A stretch of 17,122 nt of DNA from CBDDRG01 sp051306415 (GTDB lineage Bacteria > Pseudomonadota > Gammaproteobacteria > Pseudomonadales > Porticoccaceae): assembly GCA_051306415.1 (NCBI GenBank), contig JBPPNE010000013.1, forward strand, positions 1-17,122, written 5' to 3'. Shown piece by piece: positions 1 to 7,063 of the stretch. Numbering within the stretch: position 1 is the first letter of the stretch; the number at the start of each line of letters is the position of its first letter. A program made the translations under genes and the position numbers. The notes beneath the pieces are model-generated. The model had not been told where the DNA came from and did no database searches. It saw nothing but the letters and a program-made list of their open reading frames with translations.

Positions 1-255
1 TTTCAAGGTCTGATCGATTTCGCGCAGCGCGCGCACGACCTGGGCTTCATAGGTTTCCGCAGTCTCGGTGCTGGATAGAGTTGCGCCCAGGCGGGCGCTT
101 TCATAGTCGATGCGGATCAGGTTCAGCGTCGTGCCCCAGAGCGTGCCGAGCAGCAGTACCGCGACAAGCACAAACAGTACGGGCGGGTGAGTGAAGAGTT
201 GTAGCCCTTGTCGCAGTGCCGCCCAGACAGTTGTTGCAGCGTTGGTCACCAACAT
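1..255 (-). CDS. N-terminus of a membrane-anchored sensor, probably GGDEF/EAL or kinase type (partial)
   Basis: Only the first 85 codons are present; the gene runs off the left edge of the window. The start is the ATG at 255-253, with an in-frame TAA five codons upstream. The protein has a short cytoplasmic head, one clear transmembrane helix at about residues 21-39 (PPVLFVLVAVLLLGTLW) and then a polar helix with ESARLGATLSSTETAETYEA followed by REIDQTLK. That pattern is typical of the beginning of a periplasmic double-Cache domain in diguanylate cyclases, phosphodiesterases and sensor kinases. The output domain lies outside the window, so its class is inferred, not seen. It follows the PstS-like gene by 39 bp on the same strand and is probably the third gene of the porin operon, perhaps sensing the solute bound by its neighbour. 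Confidence 0.7.
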   Translation of the reverse strand, partial: MLVTNAATTVWAALRQGLQLFTHPPVLFVLVAVLLLGTLWGTTLNLIRIDYESARLGATLSSTETAETYEAQVVRALREIDQTLK

Positions 256-294
256 GGCGAAGTCCAGTTATTGATATTCGTGGTTATTTGCCCC

Positions 295-726
295 CTATTC
301 TATCTTTACCACCTTTAGGCCAGTGTCCACCAGGCTTTGCTCCATGTAGCCGATCGCGCTGGGATTGCTGGCCAGCAGTTGTTTCAGCGCTGCGCTGTCC
401 GCTATGACCTTTGGCGGCTGGCCTTTGCCGGTAAAAATGATCTTCGACCAGTACGCCTTCATCTGCGCCGGTGATTTGCCGCTCACTTTGGTGTAGAACT
501 CGCTGCGCTCGGCGGAGCCTTCGGCCCGATCGATGGGCATTGCCGGCACACCATTCGGGTATTGCTTCGACTTGCCGAGGAAGATGTTAGCGGCTTGGCT
601 TTTGCTGAGGCTGGTGACCGGACTTGTTGACGCCACGACCGCCACGACTTCTGCGGTTACGGCTGTGTTGCTCAGGCTTAGCAGGATTGCCAATATCGTG
701 GATCGGATGGGGTTAGCGAGACGCAT
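295..726 (-). CDS. Small exported PstS-like substrate-binding protein
   Basis: A 143-residue protein with a cleavable signal peptide (about residues 1-25, ending TAVTA before EVVAVV) and a single compact domain. The motif series SKSQAANIFLGKSKQYPNG, then RAEGSAERSEFYTKVSG, then YWSKIIFTGKG and NPSAIGYMEQS is that of the short PstS-like phosphate ABC-transporter binding-protein family, about half the size of classical PstS (roughly 320 residues). No permease or ATPase genes are adjacent, so it is more likely a stand-alone periplasmic binder that hands ligand to a sensor than a transporter subunit. The start ATG at 726 follows AAGGAG at 7-8 nt spacing. It begins 11 bp after the porin stop codon, and the porin TAA is part of its Shine-Dalgarno region, indicating translational coupling. 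The ligand (phosphate or another oxyanion) is inferred from family only. Confidence 0.85.
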   Translation of the reverse strand: MRLANPIRSTILAILLSLSNTAVTAEVVAVVASTSPVTSLSKSQAANIFLGKSKQYPNGVPAMPIDRAEGSAERSEFYTKVSGKSPAQMKAYWSKIIFTGKGQPPKVIADSAALKQLLASNPSAIGYMEQSLVDTGLKVVKIE

Positions 727-737
727 CTTTGGTCTCC

Positions 738-2126
738 TTAGAACACGAAATCGACAGCGAAACTCAACACATTTGCCTCGCCACCGGGCCTGAAGTCGGG
801 CTGCACATTGCCGAAGCGGCCGCTGGAGGCGGCATCCAGGCTGATGTGTTCGTATTGCAGCTTCACCGCAGCGGTGGTGATAAAGTCCCAGCGTACGCCG
901 ACTCCGATACTCTTCTGCGACGGTGCACTTGCCGCTAATGCCTGATTAAGCCCGCCATTCAGTGCCGCCGCACCCTGCGCGAGGGGCGCGGGTAACCCCG
1001 CGGTGGCTATTCCGCTTTCGGTGGGGGTGGTGGCATTGACTTCCGCAAGCGTCAGGTAAGGTGTCACTGTGCCGAAGCGGTAGCCACCGGTGACATACCA
1101 GCCATCGGTTTCAGGCAGCATCGCCGCATCCGATATCCTTGCCCATTCCGCCATCAGCAGCCAGTCTCCGGGGTCGTAGCGAGCGCCCGCGCTGATAACG
1201 GCGATCGGCGTATCCGCTGCCTGGTAGCGGTTGACGAGCGAGTGTGCCTGGGCTCCGGTAGCGGCCAGACCGGGAATGGCGGTAACGGCATTGCCGAATT
1301 GAGTGAAGCCGTCAAAGAGGGGGTCGAGATCAGGGGATTCAAAGTCTAGCCGCGCCGATGCGTAACCGACACGGAACGTCCATGACTCATACTCAATGGT
1401 ATTGCTGACATTCCATAGCGGGCTTGGCGTGATCTTGCCGCCACCCGGAATCTTGAATGCGGTTCTGCCAGCGCTGATCTGTAGCGTGCTCGGTACGCCG
1501 GCGGGGTAGAAGGTGTAGCTGGTTTCAATGCCATCCAAATTGGTGATCGGCACGATGCCATAGACCTCTTGGGGGGCGCGTATCCAGGGGTTGGCGAACC
1601 CCACCAGGCGGGTGTCGGAAACCATGAACGCCGCCAGCACGGTGCGGCCGACGCGAACGCTGAAATCGGGTGTCAATTGGTATTTGATGTTGGCCCATTC
1701 GACCTGCGGGGTGTAGGAGTTGTCGTAGCGATGTTGGGTGACCACTTGCAGTGTGGCGGACAGTTTTTCACCGATCTGGACATTCATCTGCCCGCCGAGC
1801 TTGCTGTCGACGCCCATATGCCAAGCGCTGGTGTGGCCAGCGCCATTGGGCTGGAGGAAGTTGTTGGAGACAAAATCCGCGCTGTTCTCATCGGAGTGGA
1901 CGGCGCCCAAGGTGCCAAAACCTTGGAATGATACCTTGGGCGATAGTGGCTCTGGCGATAGTGGCTCGGACGATAGTGGCTCGGCGGCGTTGGTGTCGAT
2001 ACCCATGATCGTCAGTGCGATAGCGGCGATAGTGAAGATTTTCGCCTGAACGGATCGTTTGGCGGCTCTGCCAATGAGTGGATTTACGGTGACGATGTTG
2101 GTCGCCACACTGATTTCCTTATGCAC
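738..2126 (-). CDS. Outer-membrane beta-barrel porin
   Basis: A 462-residue exported protein. It has a hydrophobic signal segment (about residues 30-48, KIFTIAAIALTIMGIDTNAA), a proline-rich EPLSP repeat linker, then alternating amphipathic strands typical of a barrel (for example VSFQGFGTLGAV, LSATLQVVTQHRYDN, FSVRVGRTVLAAFM, WTFRVGYASARLDF, VKLQYEHIS) and a C-terminal strand ending VDFVF with terminal Phe, the usual signature for outer-membrane assembly. It lacks the features of named specific porins, so no substrate is assigned. The start is ambiguous: a GTG at 2126 is preceded by AAGGA at 7 nt, and a second in-frame GTG at 2108 is also preceded by AAGGA at 7 nt. Using the second would give a more normal signal peptide, shorter by 6 residues. 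It is the first gene of an operon with the PstS-like protein and the membrane sensor. Confidence 0.88.
   Translation of the reverse strand: MHKEISVATNIVTVNPLIGRAAKRSVQAKIFTIAAIALTIMGIDTNAAEPLSSEPLSPEPLSPKVSFQGFGTLGAVHSDENSADFVSNNFLQPNGAGHTSAWHMGVDSKLGGQMNVQIGEKLSATLQVVTQHRYDNSYTPQVEWANIKYQLTPDFSVRVGRTVLAAFMVSDTRLVGFANPWIRAPQEVYGIVPITNLDGIETSYTFYPAGVPSTLQISAGRTAFKIPGGGKITPSPLWNVSNTIEYESWTFRVGYASARLDFESPDLDPLFDGFTQFGNAVTAIPGLAATGAQAHSLVNRYQAADTPIAVISAGARYDPGDWLLMAEWARISDAAMLPETDGWYVTGGYRFGTVTPYLTLAEVNATTPTESGIATAGLPAPLAQGAAALNGGLNQALAASAPSQKSIGVGVRWDFITTAAVKLQYEHISLDAASSGRFGNVQPDFRPGGEANVLSFAVDFVF
1941..1985. repeat. Three tandem 15-bp repeats inside the porin gene
   Basis: The unit CGATAGTGGCTC plus three variable bases occurs three times head to tail on the plus strand. 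In the minus-strand porin it encodes EPLSS-EPLSP-EPLSP directly after the signal peptide. The 15-nt period preserves frame, so copy-number change would only lengthen or shorten a periplasmic linker. Confidence 0.9.
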
Positions 2127-2392
2127 GGGTGAGTCCTTGATGATGCCGTGTCGAATAGCGGCCTGTTTATTGTGGGGCTAGCAGAACTGGATATCCTCCA
2201 AACCGGAGCGCGGCACAGTGTAATTGACTTGCATAAGCGTGAAAACACCTATCTCTGGTTTCGGGTTTCCTCAAGGCTTGACTGCTAGCAGCCCACGTCG
2301 TTGGCGGATTGACGCCCGACCGCACAATGCATCAATGAGCGCGGGACAATCCGAGCGCCTTGTCGGCAAGTAGCGGCATAAAACCCAGTAAC
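2127..2392. other. Upstream region of the porin operon
   Basis: This non-coding stretch should carry the porin promoter on the minus strand. I see no convincing -35/-10 pair and no clear Pho box. It holds a perfect 10-bp palindrome CTGCTAGCAG at 2282-2291 and a second copy of its GCTAGCAG half at 2177-2184, which could be regulator sites. No gene is supported. Confidence 0.5.
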
Positions 2393-2428
2393 AAAAAAAG
2401 GCCGGAGGATTGCGGCCCCCGGCCTTTT
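2393..2428 (-). terminator. Rho-independent terminator after the D-aminoacylase-like gene
   Basis: AAAAGGCCGG (2396-2405) and CCGGCCTTTT (2419-2428) form a perfect 10-bp stem with a 13-nt loop. On the minus strand the hairpin is followed by a run of seven T, and it lies 20 bp after the stop codon of the amidohydrolase. The plus-strand reading has only TTTT, so it mainly serves the minus strand. Confidence 0.9.
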
Positions 2429-2447
2429 GCTGTGCTCTAGGCTATGG

Positions 2448-4187
2448 TCAGGCGGCTTTGGTGACGCTCTCCGCTTGACCGTGACGAAGCAGCTTGCCGG
2501 CAGTTGCCCCGGTGCAGATGCCGTCGACAAAGGTGGCTTCGCCATTCACGATGACATAACGATAACCCTCGGCTTTTTCGACATAGCGCCACTCGTTGCC
2601 GGGCAGGTCATGGACAATCTCGCTGGGCAGCATGCGCAGGTTTTCGTAGTCATAGATCACGATATCCGCGGCGCGGCCTACCTCCAGCGTACCCCGATCA
2701 TTGAAGCCGGCAGCCTTCGCGGGCAGCCCCGCCAACCGGTAATGGGCTTCTTCCAAGGTATAGGACCCGCGGTCGCGCACCAGATCCTGGATCATGTTGG
2801 TGGGATAGCGACCAAAGTTGAGGAACTTGGTGTGAGCGCCGCCGTCGGACACGCCGGGAACGGTCCACTCGTTGTGCAATATTTCGTCGAGCAGGTCTTC
2901 CCGGTAGTTAAAGGGCGTGACGTAGAATACGGTCTGCAATTGCTCGCTGATGGCGAGATCGAGCATGGCATCCGCCGGGTGGCGGCCCATGGCCACGCCC
3001 AATTGGGCAATGGTCATACCGACATACTTACGGTTCTCGTCGTTGGCGACGGAATCGACGACGATCTCCGCGATGGGACCGGAGACAAAGGGTGCGCTGC
3101 CAAAATCATAGTCGTCGCGCACGGCCTTGCGCAGCGCCGGGTCGTTCATCTTGTTCATCCGGGTTTCAACATCGCCAATCGTCACATCGCGCCAAGCGCC
3201 GTTGCCGTCGAACAGGTTGAAGTTGTCGAGCTTGAAGCGCATGTCGTTGGGCGTGGTAATGGCCTGCATCCAGACTTTCAGCCCCTTTTCCCGCGCTTCG
3301 TTGACCCACTTGAGCATGCGGCGATGCTGGTGAGGATGCCGCTCGTTAACCTGTACCGCGTTCCACAACACTGCAGCATCGGATGCTTCGGCAAGATGGA
3401 GGCCGAAATCCAGGTCAGCTGTGAATTCGTTCTTGGCCTGGGTCAGCTGGATAAAGCCCTTGCCTCGCTTTTTCAGGATGCGGGCGAAGGCGAAGCACAG
3501 CTCATCGGACATGGTGTCCGTTGGCATCGGGGTGCCGTCATAATCACGCTGCACCGACGTGAAACCGTCGCCCAGGCGCTGCATGGAAAAGCCGACGCCG
3601 CCGGCATCGAGGGATTCTTCCATCAAGCGCAGCATTTCCTTGAGTTCGCGCTCATCGGGGTCGCGGGATTTTGCTGCTTCCACGCCCATTACGTAAATCA
3701 TCAGGGGGTTGAGCGGTACGAAGCTCATCACGTTGATGCCCTTGGGGCGTCGGTCGATGGAGTCGAGCCATTGCGGGAAGGTCTCCCAGTCCCAGTCCAT
3801 ACCCGCTTTCATGGTGGCGAGAGGAATGGCTTCCACCCGCTCCATCGACAGCATCATGCGTTCGCGTTGTTCTGGATGGGTCGGGGCAAAGCCGAAGCCG
3901 CAATTGCCAATCGCCACCGAAGTCACGCCGTGCCAGCTTGAGCAGCTGAGGTAGGGATCCCACAGCAGTTGGCCGTCATAGTGGGTATGCAGGTCGACAA
4001 ACCCGGGAACCACGTTCAAACCCTTGGCATCAATCACTTTGGCGGCGCGGCGCGGGTCGATGGAATCACCCTCCGCAACCGCCACGATCAAGCCATCCTT
4101 TACGGCGATATCACCGACGAACGCCTTGCGGCTGCGGGTACCATCAATGATGGTGCCACCCTTGATAACAGTATCGAAATCAGACAT
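2448..4187 (-). CDS. N-acyl-D-amino-acid deacylase family amidohydrolase
   Basis: A 579-residue metal-dependent amidohydrolase of the D-aminoacylase group (COG3653-like). Family members hydrolyse N-acyl-D-amino acids or related amides in the cytoplasm. Visible landmarks: IKGGTIIDGT at the N-terminal beta-sandwich, VVPGFVDLHTHYDGQ with the HxH metal pair (His67, His69), GNCGFGFAP with Cys96 in the position of the metal-bridging Cys of D-aminoacylases, the metal-ligand region VSDGGAH (Asp448), and the C-terminal beta-sandwich closing motif AADIVIYD and VIVNGEATFVDG. The start was set at the ATG at 4187 because AAGGAG precedes it at a good spacing; an in-frame start at 4241 would add 18 residues without family support. 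No signal peptide. Monocistronic: a terminator follows, and operator-like repeats lie about 100 bp upstream. Many members of this subgroup in catabolic clusters have no proven substrate, so the acyl-D-amino-acid assignment is by family only. Confidence 0.88.
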   Translation of the reverse strand: MSDFDTVIKGGTIIDGTRSRKAFVGDIAVKDGLIVAVAEGDSIDPRRAAKVIDAKGLNVVPGFVDLHTHYDGQLLWDPYLSCSSWHGVTSVAIGNCGFGFAPTHPEQRERMMLSMERVEAIPLATMKAGMDWDWETFPQWLDSIDRRPKGINVMSFVPLNPLMIYVMGVEAAKSRDPDERELKEMLRLMEESLDAGGVGFSMQRLGDGFTSVQRDYDGTPMPTDTMSDELCFAFARILKKRGKGFIQLTQAKNEFTADLDFGLHLAEASDAAVLWNAVQVNERHPHQHRRMLKWVNEAREKGLKVWMQAITTPNDMRFKLDNFNLFDGNGAWRDVTIGDVETRMNKMNDPALRKAVRDDYDFGSAPFVSGPIAEIVVDSVANDENRKYVGMTIAQLGVAMGRHPADAMLDLAISEQLQTVFYVTPFNYREDLLDEILHNEWTVPGVSDGGAHTKFLNFGRYPTNMIQDLVRDRGSYTLEEAHYRLAGLPAKAAGFNDRGTLEVGRAADIVIYDYENLRMLPSEIVHDLPGNEWRYVEKAEGYRYVIVNGEATFVDGICTGATAGKLLRHGQAESVTKAA

Positions 4188-4285
4188 TTGATTCTCCTTG
4201 AGTTTTAGGTGCCACTCCATGCCGCCGAGCCGTGCCTGCAACGAGGCACGGCGTGACGAGAGGAAGTGACAAAGTTTTAAAGTCG

Positions 4286-4315
4286 CCTTATCTGTAAACC
4301 CTTAATCTGTAAACC
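4286..4315. promoter_or_regulatory. Tandem 15-bp operator-like repeat
   Basis: TCTGTAAACC occurs at 4291-4300 and again at 4306-4315, exactly 15 bp apart, each preceded by a similar CTTA-containing pentamer. The reverse complement TTTACAGA recurs at 4393-4400. The sites lie 99-128 bp upstream of the amidohydrolase start. On the minus strand they read GGTTTACAGAT, and TTTACA could also serve as a -35-like element, but no good -10 was found. A binding site for a local regulator is an inference. Confidence 0.45.
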
Positions 4316-4524
4316 GGTGTAGCTAAATTCGGGAAATCGGTGTCCAAGCCAGCCTCGTTACCGCTTGGTATAAATGAACGCATACTCGCTTTTTTACAGA
4401 GCTAACAGGTAATTTACAAGTTTAAAATCATGATGGCGACGAGTGAGTCCGGTTGCGGTATCGACTTCGGCGGCTGGAGTGATGCGCGGGTGGCGCCGAG
4501 TAAGCTTCTGGCAGCGATAGGCGT

Positions 4525-4557
4525 TTATTTATCCCTATGATAAATAAGGGTAAATAA
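4525..4557. repeat. AT-rich inverted repeat
   Basis: TTATTTA, one bulged T, then CCC (4525-4535) is mirrored by GGGTAAATAA (4548-4557) around a 12-nt centre that itself contains TAAATAA. The block is strikingly AT-rich for this genome. It could be a regulator or DNA-bending site; there is no T-tract placement that makes it an obvious terminator for either neighbour. Confidence 0.5.
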
Positions 4558-4634
4558 ATAATAACCGCATTTCATGTGGCTTGATGCCCCGCTGGCGGGT
4601 ATTCAGAGTGCCATCAGAAGATTTCGAGTGCGGT

Positions 4635-4755
4635 GCCGGCGACCGCCGGCCAATGGCTTAATCGGCCACCAAGTTGTCAGTTAAAGACCCGCTTTGATGT
4701 TTGGCAGCGTGCCACTTTACGTGGCAGAAGATGACGGCGCCTCACCACTCTGGTG
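4635..4755. repeat. Cluster of three short hairpins
   Basis: GCCGGCG/CGCCGGC with a 2-nt centre (4635-4650), TGCCAC/GTGGCA with a 5-nt loop (4710-4726) and CACCA/TGGTG with a 3-nt loop (4743-4755) lie within 121 bp. They may be part of a structured transcript or leftover mobile-element ends. I do not recognise a known RNA family. Confidence 0.4.
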
Positions 4756-5041
4756 GGTCAGGTTAATGGCACAAGACTGTTACGGCATTAGCTTGGCTGA
4801 AGAATTGCACTGCTGTTTTTTACCGCGTACTATCCCCTGCGCGCGCTGATGGGAGAGCATTCTTTTTTTGTGCCTGACCAATAAGCCGCTGATTATCCAG
4901 TTGATCCGGCTCGACATCTATTCAGTTGTTTGGTGCTTATCGAACGTGGCGACATTGAACTGGTAAAAGTGTCCGAAAACAAAACTGGGCACCGGTTCGG
5001 CGTCATCGTCAATTTGATCTTCGGATTTAGGATGGTTAGTC

Positions 5042-5566
5042 ATGTCTTGGCGGTCTATTCTGGTAATTGAGGATATGCTTGAGCAGCGCGAGGGCCTGCT
5101 ATCGTTAGGATTCTGGGCTTTGCTGATTTATCGTTTTGGTCATGCCAGGCTACGGATCAAGTCTCGCTTGCTACGCCTCCCTTGGACAATCGTCTACATG
5201 ATCGTCAATAAAATCGGTGAAATGCTTTTCGGCATCGAGATCGGCGTTACGGCAAAGATCGGGCGTCGCCTCGCTATCGAGCATCACGGCGGGATAGTGA
5301 TTCACGGGTCGACTGTCATTGGTGACGATTGCTTGATTCGCCAGGGTGTTACGCTAGGCAATCGATCCATCAAAGAGCACGGGGATGCACCAACTCTTGG
5401 CAATAGAGTTCAAATCGGCGCGGGGGCGAAAATTCTCGGCAAGGTGACCATCGGTGATGGTGCGTCGATTGGCGCTAATGCAGTTGTACTTCAAGACGTG
5501 CCGCCAGGGGCATCGGCAGTTGGTGTGCCCGCGCGGATCATTGAGCAAAAAAAGGCAGATTCTTGA
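5042..5566 (+). CDS. Left-handed beta-helix O-acetyltransferase, serine-acetyltransferase-like
   Basis: A 174-residue acetyl-CoA-dependent acyltransferase of the hexapeptide (LbH) superfamily, short SAT-like branch. Residues 1-60 form a helical, partly hydrophobic head (LGFWALLIYRFGHARLRIKSR). From about residue 62 hexapeptide turns begin (IGVTAKIGRRLAIEHHGGIVI, IGDDCLIRQGVTLG, IGAGAKILGKVTIGDGASIGANAVVLQDVPPG), ending with VGVPARII, the acetyl-CoA-binding end shared with CysE. The first active-site His is kept (IEHHGG, His81/82), but the second, His193 of E. coli CysE, aligns with Ala116 in HGDAP. It also lacks the long N-terminal helical domain of CysE (about 270 residues). Both traits match acetyltransferases found in polysaccharide clusters more than cysteine-pathway enzymes. 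No partner genes are adjacent. The start ATG at 5042 follows AGGA at about 9 nt. The acceptor substrate is unknown. Confidence 0.82.
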   Translation: MSWRSILVIEDMLEQREGLLSLGFWALLIYRFGHARLRIKSRLLRLPWTIVYMIVNKIGEMLFGIEIGVTAKIGRRLAIEHHGGIVIHGSTVIGDDCLIRQGVTLGNRSIKEHGDAPTLGNRVQIGAGAKILGKVTIGDGASIGANAVVLQDVPPGASAVGVPARIIEQKKADS

Positions 5567-5683
5567 TCGCGGAATTTCCGGTTCGCTATCATGCCGGTTT
5601 CAGGGCTCTTCGTTGATGCCGTGGCTGGATCTGCGGAACAACCGCCAATAATTCTGAAGCGGGCGCGATAGGCGAAGAGTTGC

Positions 5684-5739
5684 TTGACTGTAAAGGGCTG
5701 ATCGCAAAATAAATAACGCCGTTTTTGAGACCACGGCGT
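5684..5739 (+). promoter_or_regulatory. Candidate promoter and operator of the CoA-transferase operon
   Basis: TTGACT (5684-5689), an 18-nt spacer and AATAAA (5708-5713) make a plausible sigma-70-type promoter, with 5 of 6 and 4 of 6 consensus matches. Immediately downstream, ACGCCG (5716-5721) and CGGCGT (5734-5739) form an inverted repeat with a 12-nt centre that would cover the transcription start, as repressor operators often do. It lies 35 bp before the first CoA-transferase start. This is inference from pattern only. Confidence 0.4.
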
Positions 5740-5773
5740 ACTGATACTTCGGGTGTTGGAGGAGATTAAAACC

Positions 5774-7003
5774 ATGAAAAGAAAACACGTATTAGACGGC
5801 ATCAAGGTGCTGGATTTTACCCATGTGCTGGCGGGGCCGACCTGTACCCGCCTGATGGTGGAGTGCGGCGCCGAGGTGATCAAGGTCGAAGCGGCCCCCG
5901 CCGGGGACATGGTGCGGCAGATGCCCGCGCTCAAAAATGGGCGCAGCGGCTACTACATTCAACAGAACCGGGGCAAACAGGCCATTTGCCTGAATCTCCG
6001 CGACCAGCGTGCGCAACAGATCGTCCACAAGCTGGTGAAGGACGTCGATGTGGTGGTGGAGAATTTTACGCCGGGCGTGATGAAGCGCCTCAACATCGAC
6101 TACGACACCCTCAAGGCGATCAATCCCGATCTGATCATGTGCTCCATCTCGGCTTTTGGCCAATCAGGGCCGCTGTCCGACCGCCCCGGATTTGACTATA
6201 TCGCCCAGGCCTATGCGGGCGTTATCGACATGATCGGCGAGGAGCACGGTTCGCCCTACTTTCCCGGCCTGGGCATGGGTGACGTATCCACCGGCGCCCA
6301 TGCCTACGGCGCCATCTCGGCGGCGCTGTTTCACCGCGAGCGCGGCGGCGGCGGCCAGCACCTCGACATCGCGCTGCTCGACTGCCTGTTTCACTGTCAC
6401 GAAATCAATGTCCAGGGCTATGACGGCAGCGATGGCAAGCTGGTACCCCATCGCTCCGGGGCGCACCACTTTGCGGTGGCGCCGCTCGGCATGTTCAAGG
6501 GCAAGACCAAATATCTGGTCATCATCGCCATTGGCGCCCAGTGGAATAACCTGCTGAAAGTGATCGGCAAGGAGGAATTCAACAGCGACCCGCGCTTCGC
6601 CGACAACGCCGGCCGCACGGCGAATAAACAGGTGCTGATCGATGCCATTGAAGCCTGGCTGCAGACCACCGCGAGTGACGACGAAGCGGTCAGCATTCTT
6701 GAAGCCAACCATGTGCCCGTGGCACCGGTGCTGAGCGTTCCCGAAGCCATGGCCCATCCCCACCTGATCCAGCGCAAGACCGTGCGCACGGTCACCGACC
6801 GGGCCTTCGGCAAGGTGAAGGTGCCGGGCATGCCGCTGCGGTTTTCCCAGTACCCGGAATTTCTCGAACTGCAGGCGGGCTTTCTCGGCGAGCACAACCG
6901 CGAGGTTCTCACCGGCGCCGGCTACAGTTTGGCGGACATCGAAGCCCTGGAAAAGGACAAGGTGCTGGCCAGCGAACCGGTGCCGCCGGCCGCAAACCCG
7001 TGA
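5774..7003 (+). CDS. CaiB/BaiF family III CoA-transferase, copy 1 of 5
   Basis: A 409-residue cytoplasmic enzyme expected to move CoA between an acyl-CoA donor and a carboxylic acid through an aspartyl-CoA thioester. The N-terminal Rossmann-like half shows LDGIKVLDFTHVLAGP and GAEVIKVEAAPAGD; then QQNRGKQ, VVVENFTPG and SISAFGQSGP; the catalytic Asp is Asp170 in MGDVSTG. The C-terminal half keeps AHPHLIQRKTVR, VPGMPLRFS and LGEHNREVL. Length matches the family (about 400). The ATG at 5774 was chosen over a GTG at 5753 because GGAGGAG lies 9 nt before it and the paralogues all begin with the same xxxHxLDG motif. It is the first gene of the five-gene run. It differs from its siblings in carrying GKQAICLNL where most have GKKS, and a pocket segment IAIGAQW257. 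Substrate unknown. Confidence 0.93.
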   Translation: MKRKHVLDGIKVLDFTHVLAGPTCTRLMVECGAEVIKVEAAPAGDMVRQMPALKNGRSGYYIQQNRGKQAICLNLRDQRAQQIVHKLVKDVDVVVENFTPGVMKRLNIDYDTLKAINPDLIMCSISAFGQSGPLSDRPGFDYIAQAYAGVIDMIGEEHGSPYFPGLGMGDVSTGAHAYGAISAALFHRERGGGGQHLDIALLDCLFHCHEINVQGYDGSDGKLVPHRSGAHHFAVAPLGMFKGKTKYLVIIAIGAQWNNLLKVIGKEEFNSDPRFADNAGRTANKQVLIDAIEAWLQTTASDDEAVSILEANHVPVAPVLSVPEAMAHPHLIQRKTVRTVTDRAFGKVKVPGMPLRFSQYPEFLELQAGFLGEHNREVLTGAGYSLADIEALEKDKVLASEPVPPAANP

Positions 7004-7063
7004 GCACGGGACGCCCGCAGACCCAAGGCAACGCTGGCTGAGCCGCACCCCGGAGACTTTTCC

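Larger units (their letters stand above)
4188..5041. other. 854-bp intergenic region, lower GC, rich in short inverted repeats
   Basis: No convincing gene is present on either strand. It should contain the promoter of the minus-strand amidohydrolase and that of the plus-strand acetyltransferase. It holds a tandem TCTGTAAACC repeat (4286-4315), a TTTACAGA in opposite orientation (4393-4400), an AT-rich inverted repeat (4525-4557), three close hairpins (4635-4755) and a plus-strand frame open from 4685 to 4966 except for one TGA (4847-4849). That frame has no ribosome-binding site and no product I recognise. Base composition is visibly less GC-rich than the flanking catabolic genes, so it may include decayed foreign DNA. 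Confidence 0.6.

Noticed and set aside
2427..3941. A 504-codon plus-strand reading frame opposite the D-aminoacylase-like gene
   Set aside because: It is the antisense shadow of a GC-rich gene; the minus-strand protein has complete family motifs and a ribosome-binding site, and the plus-strand product has none.
4430..4540. A 36-codon frame starting at the ATG pair at 4430, with faint resemblance to an IS4-type transposase N-terminus
   Set aside because: It has no ribosome-binding site, is very short, and the resemblance rests on only a few residues.
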